A DNA stretch of 12,830 bases, from NCBI GenBank assembly GCA_003561595.1, contig PWWF01000203.1, forward strand, positions 1 to 12,830, read 5' to 3'. Of the stretch, positions 6,809 to 12,830 are shown one piece after another. The DNA comes from Paracoccaceae bacterium. Lineage in GTDB: Bacteria > Pseudomonadota > Alphaproteobacteria > Rhodobacterales > Rhodobacteraceae. Under the pieces are notes generated by a model that did not search any database, was not told where the DNA came from, and saw only the letters and a list, made by a program, of their open reading frames with translations. Both the position numbers and the translations under genes were made by a program. Positions within the stretch are counted from its first letter, which is position 1. Every line of letters starts with the position of its first letter.

Positions 6809-9117
6809 CCGCGTTTCAGCCGTTCTACAGCCATCAGCACCCGTTCGGGCGTGGCGGGCGCATCCAGTCGCGGGCATTCGCGGTAATCGGCGACCGAGGC
6901 GACGGCCATGCCGATCGCCTCGAACACGGAAACCGGCAGCATGAAGGGCGGCTCGCCCACGGCCTTGGACCGTTTGATCGTGGGTTTGACATTCTCGGAC
7001 CAGTCGGCCAGCCGCACATTGAAGATGCGCGGCCGGTCCGATGCCAGCGGGATCTTGTAGGTCGAGGGCGCATGTGTGCGCAACCGCCCCTTGTCGTCCC
7101 ACCACAATTCCTCGGATGTCAGCCACCCCATCCCCTGCACGAACGCCCCTTCGACCTGCCCCAGGTCCAGCGCCGGGTTCAGCGACCGGCCCACATCATG
7201 CAGCACATCGGCGCGGTCCACCCGCGTCTCGCCCGTCAGCGTGTCGATGCTGACTTCGGCGCAGGCGGCCCCATAGGCGAAGTAATAGAAGGGCTGGCCC
7301 TTGCCCGCCGCGCGGTCCCAGTGGATTTCAGGTGTCTTGTAGAACCCCGCCGCTGAGAGCTGCACGCGGGCCATATAGGCGGCATGGATCAGCTCATCGA
7401 AGGGGATCATCTGCGCGCCGACCGCGACATGGCCGGGCAGGAACTGCACGGCGCTTTCTTCAACGCCCCAATGGCGCGCGGCGAAATCCACCAGCCGCGC
7501 CTTGATCTGTTCGCAGGCATCGAGCGCGGCCATCCCGTTCAGATCCGAGCCGCTCGACGCTGCTGTGGCCGAAGTATTGGGCACTTTCTCGGTCGTGGTC
7601 TTGGTGATCTTGATGCGCTCAATATCGCATTGAAACGCCTCCGCCACGACCTGGGCGACCTTGGTGTAAAGCCCTTGCCCCATTTCGGTCCCGCCATGGT
7701 TCAGATGGATCGAGCCGTCATTATAGACATGCACCAGCGCGCCTGCCTGATTGTACCAGGTCGCGGTAAAGCTGATGCCGAATTTCACCGGCGTCAGCGC
7801 GATGCCCTTGCGGATGATGCCGCCTTTGGCGTTGAATTCCAGCACCTTGCGCCGCCGGGCCTGATAATCGGCGCTGGCTTCCAGCTCATCCACCAGCCGG
7901 GTCAGGATATTGTCCTCGACCCGCTGGTGATAGGGGGTGATGTCAGCCCCCTCGCGGTAGAAATTCGCGCGCCGGATCTCCAGCGGGTCGCGGCCAAGGG
8001 CATAGGCCACTTCCTCGATCATGCGTTCCGCCGCGATCACACCCTGCGGGCCGCCGAAGCCGCGAAAGGCGGTGTTGCTGACCGTGTTGGTCTTGAGCGG
8101 GCGCGAGCGCAGCCGCACATCGGGGTAGTAATAGGCATTGTCGGCGTGGAACAGCGCGCGGTCGGTGACAGGGCCGGAGAGGTCCGAGGACCAGCCGCAA
8201 CGTGCGGCAAAGACACCATCCACGGCCAGAATCCGGCCCTGATCGTCAAAACCCAAGTCATAGTCGATGCGGAAATCATGGCGCTTGCCGGTGATTTCCA
8301 TGTCCTGATCGCGGTCGGGGCGCAGCTTGATCGCCCGGCCCAGTCGCTTGGCGGCAATCGCGGCCAGCACGCAGAACAGGTTCATCTGCGTTTCCTTGCC
8401 GCCAAAGCCGCCACCCATGCGGCGCACATTCACCACCACGGCATTCGCGGGCACGCCAAGGGCATGGGCGACCATGTGCTGCACCTCGCTCGGGTGCTGG
8501 GTCGAGGCATGGACGATCACCTCGTCATCCTCACCCGGAAGGGCCATGGCGATCTGTCCTTCCAGATACATGTGGTCCTGCCCGCCCACGCGCATCCGGC
8601 CCCCGATACGGTGCGGGGCGGCGGCCAGGGCGGGCGCAACATCGCCCCGTTCCAGTGTCAGGGGGGCGGTCACATCGGGGTAGCCTGCCGCATCCGCCGC
8701 GTCGATATCGGTGGCATGGGGGGCGGTGTCATACTCGATGCGCGCGCCGGTGCAGGCGCGGCGGGCCATATCGCGGGTTTCGGCGATGACGGCAAAGACA
8801 GGCTGGCCGTGATATTGCACCAGATCATCGGTCAGGATCGGTTCATCCTGCAGGCCGGTGGGCGAGACATCGTTGCGCCCCGGTATGTCAGCGGCCGTGA
8901 TCACATCGATCACGCCGGGGGCCTGGCGCACGGGGTCGAGGTCCAGCGCCGTGATCCGGCCATGCGCGATCTGCGCGCCGCCGATATAGGCGTGCAGGCA
9001 GCCCGTGGGTTCGGTCATGTCATCGGTATATTCGGCGCGGCCCGTGACATGCTTGATCGCGGAATCGTGGATCAGACTGTCATGGGCGGCGCCGTGAATG
9101 CGGGGATCATCCTTCAT
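6805..9117 (-). CDS. xdhB: Xanthine dehydrogenase, molybdopterin-binding subunit
   Basis: Large catalytic subunit that hydroxylates hypoxanthine and xanthine to urate at a molybdenum centre. 770 residues. An N-terminal a/b-hammerhead domain (HVTGRAEYTDD at 23-33) precedes the cofactor-binding domains. By alignment from memory to the bovine and Rhodobacter capsulatus enzymes, the key active-site residues are present: Gln207 in STQHPSE, Glu242 in GGGFGGKE, Arg320 in DRALFH, Arg352 and Phe354 in AFRGFGGPQ, Phe450 in GISFTATWYNQAG, and catalytic base Glu722 in AVGEPPFMLP. The spacings 242-to-320 and 242-to-354 equal those of the bovine enzyme, which supports a true xanthine dehydrogenase rather than an aldehyde or CO dehydrogenase relative. 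The start overlaps the xdhA stop as ATGA, with a strong GGAGG (9125-9129) seven bases upstream. Partners: XdhA supplies electron-transfer centres, XdhC inserts the cofactor. Confidence 0.98.
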   Translation of the reverse strand: MKDDPRIHGAAHDSLIHDSAIKHVTGRAEYTDDMTEPTGCLHAYIGGAQIAHGRITALDLDPVRQAPGVIDVITAADIPGRNDVSPTGLQDEPILTDDLVQYHGQPVFAVIAETRDMARRACTGARIEYDTAPHATDIDAADAAGYPDVTAPLTLERGDVAPALAAAPHRIGGRMRVGGQDHMYLEGQIAMALPGEDDEVIVHASTQHPSEVQHMVAHALGVPANAVVVNVRRMGGGFGGKETQMNLFCVLAAIAAKRLGRAIKLRPDRDQDMEITGKRHDFRIDYDLGFDDQGRILAVDGVFAARCGWSSDLSGPVTDRALFHADNAYYYPDVRLRSRPLKTNTVSNTAFRGFGGPQGVIAAERMIEEVAYALGRDPLEIRRANFYREGADITPYHQRVEDNILTRLVDELEASADYQARRRKVLEFNAKGGIIRKGIALTPVKFGISFTATWYNQAGALVHVYNDGSIHLNHGGTEMGQGLYTKVAQVVAEAFQCDIERIKITKTTTEKVPNTSATAASSGSDLNGMAALDACEQIKARLVDFAARHWGVEESAVQFLPGHVAVGAQMIPFDELIHAAYMARVQLSAAGFYKTPEIHWDRAAGKGQPFYYFAYGAACAEVSIDTLTGETRVDRADVLHDVGRSLNPALDLGQVEGAFVQGMGWLTSEELWWDDKGRLRTHAPSTYKIPLASDRPRIFNVRLADWSENVKPTIKRSKAVGEPPFMLPVSVFEAIGMAVASVADYRECPRLDAPATPERVLMAVERLKRG

Positions 9118-10565
9118 GCGACATCCTCCAGACTGGCGGGGGTGCCCTGACTTTCGGCCCAGAAACGGTGCAGCAGGTTCTGGGCCGCACGCATGCGGTA
9201 GGCGGCACTTGCGCGCATGTCCGAGAGCGGCGTGAAATCCTGCGTCAGCGCCTCGGCGGCGGCGTCAAGGGCGGGTTTGTCAAAGGGCTGGCCGATCAGA
9301 GCGGCCTCGGCCGCCTCCGCGCGTTTGGGTGTTGCTGCCATGCCGCCAAAGGCCAGCCGCGCATCGGTTATCATGCCGTCGCGGGTCGTGACCGCAAAGC
9401 CTGCGGCAACAGCGGAAATATCCTCATCCCGGCGTTTGGAGAGCTTGTAGGCGGCATGGCGCGTGTCAGGCGCGGGCTTGGGCAGGATGATGGTTTCGAC
9501 AAATTCGGACGGGTGCAGGTTCTGCTTGCCATAGTCGATAAAGAAATCCTCCAGCGGGATCTCGCGCCGCGTCGTGCCCTTGCGCAGCATCAGCCGCGCG
9601 CCGAGCGCGATAAAGGGCGGCGGCGTGTCCCCGATGGGCGATCCATTGGCGATATTGCCGCCCAGCGTCCCCATCGCGCGAACCTGCCAGCCGGCGATCC
9701 GGTCCCAGTAACGCGCCATATGCGGGAAATGCGTGGCCAGCGGTGCGCGCGCGCCCTCATAGCTGACCAGCGCGCCCAGATGCAGCGCGTCCTCGGTTTC
9801 GTGAACCATGCGCAGCGCGTCCAGATGCCCGATCATCACCCCGACCGGCAGATCGCGCAGGAATTTCGTGACCCAAAGCCCGACATCGGTCGCGCCCGCA
9901 ATGATGCGCGCGTCGGGGTGATCAGACAGTACCTGCGCCAGATCATCGACCGAGGCAGGCAGGATCGCGCGCGCGCCATCGCGCGCCACCTCGACCCGCG
10001 CGCCATCGTGCAGGGCGCGCAGCGCCTCGGTGATCTGCGCGCGCTCCTCCAGCAGCGGGTCGCTGGTGCCGTGATCGCCCATCGCCGTTGCGGCCCGGAT
10101 GATGGGGGCATAGCCTGTGCAGCGGCACAGATTGCCCTGCAAGGCATGTTCGATCTGCGCCTCACTCGGGTGGGGGGTTGTCATCCACAGCGCATAAAGC
10201 GCCATGACGAAACCGGGGGTGCAGAACCCGCATTGGCTGGCGTGATGCTCGACCATCGCGCGTTGCACCGGGTGCAGCCCGCCATCAGCTCCGCGCAGAT
10301 GCTCGACAGTCACCACATGGCACCCGTCGCAAGAGGCCAGCGGGCGGATACAGGCATTGACCGGCTCATAGACCAACCCGTCCGCGCCCAGCCGCCCCAC
10401 CAGCACCGTGCAGGCCCCGCAATCCCCCTCGGCGCAGCCTTCCTTGGTGCCGCGCAGGCGCTGGTCCAGCCGCAGATGGTCGAGCAGCATATCGCCCGGC
10501 GCGACCTGAGCGGCGCTGACCTGACGGTCGTTGAGCAGAAATCGGATTTCGCGGCGCGGGTCCAT
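9114..10565 (-). CDS. xdhA: Xanthine dehydrogenase, FeS/FAD subunit
   Basis: Small subunit carrying electrons from the molybdenum site through two 2Fe-2S clusters to FAD and NAD. 483 residues. The plant-ferredoxin-type cluster uses Cys44, Cys49, Cys52 and Cys72 (GCAEGDCGACTVL and NACIRP). The second cluster uses Cys112, Cys115, Cys147 and Cys149 (QCGFCTPGFVMAL and GNLCRCTGY). The FAD domain starts near residue 200, with IAGATDVGLWV (222-232) and GTLGGNIANGSPIGD (299-313), and a CO dehydrogenase flavoprotein C-terminal domain follows (YKLSKRRDEDISAVAA). All eight cluster cysteines are present. First gene of the operon; GAGG lies four bases before the start, and the stop overlaps the xdhB start. 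A dyad at 10587-10607 lies about 20 bases upstream. Confidence 0.98.
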   Translation of the reverse strand: MDPRREIRFLLNDRQVSAAQVAPGDMLLDHLRLDQRLRGTKEGCAEGDCGACTVLVGRLGADGLVYEPVNACIRPLASCDGCHVVTVEHLRGADGGLHPVQRAMVEHHASQCGFCTPGFVMALYALWMTTPHPSEAQIEHALQGNLCRCTGYAPIIRAATAMGDHGTSDPLLEERAQITEALRALHDGARVEVARDGARAILPASVDDLAQVLSDHPDARIIAGATDVGLWVTKFLRDLPVGVMIGHLDALRMVHETEDALHLGALVSYEGARAPLATHFPHMARYWDRIAGWQVRAMGTLGGNIANGSPIGDTPPPFIALGARLMLRKGTTRREIPLEDFFIDYGKQNLHPSEFVETIILPKPAPDTRHAAYKLSKRRDEDISAVAAGFAVTTRDGMITDARLAFGGMAATPKRAEAAEAALIGQPFDKPALDAAAEALTQDFTPLSDMRASAAYRMRAAQNLLHRFWAESQGTPASLEDVA

Positions 10566-10586
10566 GTGGCCTCATGTCTGGTGGTG

Positions 10587-10607
10587 TTGACCTGTAATAT
10601 AGATCAA
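10587..10607 (-). promoter_or_regulatory. Candidate xdh promoter -10 and operator dyad
   Basis: A 21-bp near-palindrome. On the minus strand its arms are TTGATCTATA and TACAGGTCAA around a central T, and eight of ten base pairs match. It contains TATATT (plus-strand 10596-10601), a good -10 that would start transcription about 20-25 bases before the xdhA ATG. No strong -35 is seen 17 bases upstream (TGGGCC), which would suit an activated promoter. Regulator family is unknown: the spacing does not fit an FNR box, and a GntR-, LysR- or MarR-type regulator of purine catabolism is possible. No regulator gene is in the window. Confidence 0.5.
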
Positions 10608-10679
10608 ACCCCTGCACCGGCCCACTTGCAAGGCAAGACTTTGCTTTTCCGCGCCTTGTTCAGGAGATGCCGCGCGTTC

Positions 10680-10709
10680 GGGCAGTGACCGGATACGGCG
10701 CGACCGCCC
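10680..10709 (-). terminator. Possible terminator after RTX gene
   Basis: Directly after the RTX gene stop, GGGCGGT and ACTGCCC (minus strand) pair over seven positions with one G-T, around a 16-base loop. There is no U-tract. A separate small hairpin on the plus strand (CTTGC-AAG-GCAAG at 10625-10637) is followed by a T-rich stretch and could stop antisense transcription. Both calls are weak. Confidence 0.25.
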
Positions 10710-10710
10710 G

Positions 10711-12830
10711 TCAGATAATGTCGATATAGTCCGCCAATGTGCCCAGATCTGTTACGCCTGCCAGTGTGATCACATCGCCGCGCCCGAAATCGATGATCGT
10801 ATCCCCGTCGCGCACACGGGCGAAACGGTCCAGCACCTGCTCTGCATCCATGCCGCCGCCCCAGAGCAGGGCCTCCAGCTCCAGCCGGTCGCCGTCATCA
10901 AAGGTGAAATCGCGGATCAGCGCAGTTTCATCCCCGAAAAGGAAAATGAAGGTATCCGCGCCCGGCCCGCCCACCAGCGTGTCATCGCCCGGCCCACCAT
11001 GGATGACACTGTCGCCATTGCCGCCATGGATGAAGTTGTTGCCGCCGCCGCCATAGATCGTGTCATCACCATCCATGCCCCAGATCTCATCATCGCCGGG
11101 GCCGCCATAGATCAGGCTGTTGCCCAGCCCGCCATAGATGGTGTTGTTGCCGCCGCCCCCGTGGATCGTGTCATCCCCGCGCCCGCCGCCGATCCGGTCA
11201 TTGCCCGGCCCGCCAAAGATCGTGTCATTGCCAGTGCCGCCCACCAGCAGGTCATCGCCCGGCCCGCCGCCGAAGCGGTTATTGCCCGATCCGCCGAAGA
11301 TCGTGTTGTCGCCCGACAGCCCCCACATCCGGTCATTGCCGGGGCCGCCATAGATCAGATCATTGCCACCCTCGGCGCCGAAGATCGTATCGCGCCCGAC
11401 CCCGCCGAAGATGGTGTTGTTGCCACCCCCGCCATAGATCGTGTCGCGCCCCGGCCCGCCATAGATGAAATCATCACCATCGCCGCCGCGCAGCACATCG
11501 CGCAGGGTCTCGCCGATGATATACTGGCCCGGCACGTCATCCGGGTCGGGCTTGGAGCGTGGCGGCGGCGGAGGCGCTGGCAGTTGGCCGGGGTCCAGTG
11601 GTGGCCGGTCCTCCCACGGATTGGGGATTTCATCGAGCACGATGATCTGGCTGTCCGGGCCGATCAGTCCTCTCGGGAAAAGCTCTGCCCCTGTCAGCGA
11701 CCCCCCGTCATGCGAGGTGATGTGCAGCTCGATCCCGCGATAGCTGATGACCGCGCCGGAAGAGGTGCTTGTGATCTCCAGCTGATCGACATGGCGCAGC
11801 ATCGGCAGATCGGTCAGGTCCAGCCGGTCCACGCCCGCGCGAAAGCCTGAAATGTCAACCCGCGTGCTGTCGCCCAGGATGACGAATGTATCGACCCCGT
11901 CGCCCGCTTCCATGGTGGTGCGCCCCGGCCCCGCGACAAGCGTGTTGTTGCCACCCCCGCCCACCAGCGTGTCATTGTCCGACCCCGCGATCAGCACATC
12001 ATGCCCCGACCCCCCGCGCAGCAGCTCGGCGCGCGATGTGCTGGCCGTCTCGACCCTGCCCATATCCTGCAGATCAACGGTGAAATGGGTCAGTCCGGGG
12101 GCATTCTGCGCGCCCAGAGTGACATGGAGCACCCCGTCGATCACCTCGGCAGAGACTGTCAGCGGCGTATCCAGATTGCCGCCATCCATGTCATGCCACG
12201 CCTCCATGAACACCAGCTGGCCCGAGGGCAGCATCCGGAACAGCGTCACCCCGTTATCGGACCCCGTGGCCAGCACGAAGGTATGATCGCCGCTTTGCGC
12301 AACGGCCAGATCCTGAATGTCGCGGAAATAGGTGCTGCCCGTGTCGATCAGATGCTGGACCGGGGTCAGCTCGCCCGACATGCCGATCTCGATGACCGAA
12401 ATCGCCGAGGCCCCGGCTGAGCCGACGAGCGCGAAGCTCGTGCCGTCAATGGTGATCACTTCAAGCGCGGTGGGTGCCGGGATGCCCAACCCCTCGGCGA
12501 TGCCGATGGTCCCGGTCTGCGAAATCAGACCGTTCGAATCGATCCGGTAGGTGGTGACCTGTGAATCGTTCTCGCCCAGCGTGATGATGTAGTCGTGCCC
12601 GTCGAGCGTGAATTCATGCAGGGCGACCGTGCCCTCTTGCCAGGGGGCATCGGGCAGCAGGGCATTCGATGCGTCCGAGAACAGGCTCAGCGCCTGCAGG
12701 ATGCCTTGCCCGCTACCATCATACGCTTCGATCAGATCGTCATGGGCAATACGGCGCACGGGTCCCATGGTGCCGTCATCGCGCAGCACATAGCCCGCGA
12801 CCGTGTCATCCGTGCCGCCGAACAGCACGA
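10711..12830 (-). CDS. RTX calcium-binding protein with beta-propeller (N-terminus beyond window)
   Basis: Large acidic protein, presumably exported by a type I system, with 706 visible codons; the first in-window residues (VLFGGTDD) are mid-domain, so the true start lies off the right edge. Numbering from 12828: residues 1-257 hold propeller-like blades whose core strands recur every 51-52 residues (near 80, 132, 184, 235), e.g. FVLATGSDNGVTLFRM. A short RTX block (271-313) is followed by a cap (DTFVILGDS, then FRAGVDRLDLTDL). After a Pro-rich linker (404-433) comes a second block of about 20 nonapeptides of GGxGxDxUx type (448-628), and a second cap (ADTFIFLFGD, FTFDDGDRLELEAL) ending YIDII at the C-terminus, where uncleaved type I secretion signals reside. 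Family members are Ca2+-folded extracellular or surface proteins; substrate and role here are unknown. No secretion genes are in the window. No frameshift seen. Confidence 0.93.
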   Translation of the reverse strand, partial: VLFGGTDDTVAGYVLRDDGTMGPVRRIAHDDLIEAYDGSGQGILQALSLFSDASNALLPDAPWQEGTVALHEFTLDGHDYIITLGENDSQVTTYRIDSNGLISQTGTIGIAEGLGIPAPTALEVITIDGTSFALVGSAGASAISVIEIGMSGELTPVQHLIDTGSTYFRDIQDLAVAQSGDHTFVLATGSDNGVTLFRMLPSGQLVFMEAWHDMDGGNLDTPLTVSAEVIDGVLHVTLGAQNAPGLTHFTVDLQDMGRVETASTSRAELLRGGSGHDVLIAGSDNDTLVGGGGNNTLVAGPGRTTMEAGDGVDTFVILGDSTRVDISGFRAGVDRLDLTDLPMLRHVDQLEITSTSSGAVISYRGIELHITSHDGGSLTGAELFPRGLIGPDSQIIVLDEIPNPWEDRPPLDPGQLPAPPPPPRSKPDPDDVPGQYIIGETLRDVLRGGDGDDFIYGGPGRDTIYGGGGNNTIFGGVGRDTIFGAEGGNDLIYGGPGNDRMWGLSGDNTIFGGSGNNRFGGGPGDDLLVGGTGNDTIFGGPGNDRIGGGRGDDTIHGGGGNNTIYGGLGNSLIYGGPGDDEIWGMDGDDTIYGGGGNNFIHGGNGDSVIHGGPGDDTLVGGPGADTFIFLFGDETALIRDFTFDDGDRLELEALLWGGGMDAEQVLDRFARVRDGDTIIDFGRGDVITLAGVTDLGTLADYIDII
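10945..11487 (-). repeat. Main RTX repeat array (20 nonapeptides)
   Basis: Tandem imperfect 27-bp units inside the RTX gene encoding GGxGxDxUx nonapeptides (residues 448-628 of the visible protein). Fifth unit is a decapeptide (GAEGGNDLIY). Seven of the twenty lack Asp at position six: Asn in units 3, 7, 8, 13 and 17, Ser in 14 and 18. A higher-order repeat is visible: LIYGGPG plus the following WG-containing units recur 81 residues (243 bp) apart, near 11358 and 11115 at the coding-strand start of each copy. Confidence 0.85.
11890..12018 (-). repeat. Short N-proximal RTX block
   Basis: About five degenerate nonapeptides (GGSGHDVLI, AGSDNDTLV, GGGGNNTLV, then AGPGRTTME and AGDGVDTFV), followed directly by a serralysin-type cap. 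It is much shorter and more diverged than the main array, and one unit contains the same GGGGNNT motif found three times in the main array in the form GGGGNN. Confidence 0.8.

Noticed and set aside
5876..6886. 336-codon open frame on the plus strand
   Set aside because: Antisense to xdhC and the end of xdhB; Arg/His/Gln-rich with no domain.
6809..7126. Longer xdhC start at 7126
   Set aside because: The extra 106 codons overlap the essential C-terminal part of xdhB in another frame and do not resemble XdhC. The ATGA overlap at 6808 gives the normal N-terminus.
7384..9150. 588-codon open frame on the plus strand
   Set aside because: Exactly antisense to xdhB, with His/Ala/Gly-rich translation and no motif. 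Long antisense frames are common in GC-rich genomes with strong third-position bias.
10593..10607. FNR/Anr box in the xdhA promoter
   Set aside because: Only one half-site (TTGAT) fits. The paired half lies 13 bases away instead of four, so the site is better read as a wider dyad.
9168..10688. 506-codon open frame on the plus strand
   Set aside because: Antisense to xdhA, whose cluster cysteines and FAD motifs prove the minus-strand frame. The translation has no recognisable domain.
10945..11487. CRISPR-like or minisatellite array
   Set aside because: The 27-bp units are imperfect, contiguous and in frame, and encode GGxGxDxUx. There are no unique spacers.
10999..11850. Plus-strand repetitive protein (Ile-Ala-Asp rich)
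   Set aside because: It is the reverse-strand image of the RTX nonapeptide array, so its periodicity is inherited and not independent evidence of a gene.
12826..12828. GTG at the right edge as the RTX protein start
   Set aside because: The frame continues to the window end, the codon falls inside a propeller strand pattern, and no ribosome site can be seen.

Overview
The window is GC-rich DNA from an alphaproteobacterium, most likely a member of the Rhodobacteraceae; genus is not resolvable from the sequence alone. Three things point there: a short prolyl-tRNA synthetase without the bulky editing insertion, a coiled-coil gene plus zapA pair divergent from transketolase, and a compact xdhA-xdhB-xdhC-guaD purine operon. 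Nine protein-coding genes cover almost everything, and the longest gap is about 250 bases. No tRNA, rRNA, insertion sequence, attachment site or CRISPR array was seen.

Left part (1-3452, all minus strand): the 5' portion of proS (its C-terminal end lies off the left edge), preceded by tkt (transketolase). The 159-base gap between them holds two good hairpins. Middle (3453-4579): a divergent regulatory region, then on the plus strand a coiled-coil gene overlapping zapA by 8 bases. This looks like a cell-division pair related to Caulobacter ZauP/ZapA. A short convergent gap (4580-4663) separates zapA from the purine operon.

Right-centre (4664-10565, minus strand): xdhA, xdhB, xdhC and guaD read in that order. 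ATGA overlaps join xdhA to xdhB and xdhB to xdhC, and a 12-base gap precedes guaD. Together they convert guanine to xanthine (GuaD) and hypoxanthine/xanthine to urate (XdhAB, with XdhC inserting the sulfurated molybdenum cofactor). All cofactor and active-site residues that I could place by family comparison are present. A 21-bp near-palindrome sits over the likely -10 region just upstream of xdhA and is a good operator candidate.

Right end (10711-12830, minus strand): the C-terminal 700 or so residues of a large, presumably type I-secreted calcium-binding protein. It has beta-propeller-like repeats of about 52 residues, a short RTX block with a cap, a proline-rich linker, then a second 20-repeat RTX block with its own cap. 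Its N-terminus lies off the right edge. I found no clearly new biological system. The items most worth checking are the xdh operator, the nested repeat architecture of the RTX protein, and the tkt / coiled-coil / zapA divergent region.
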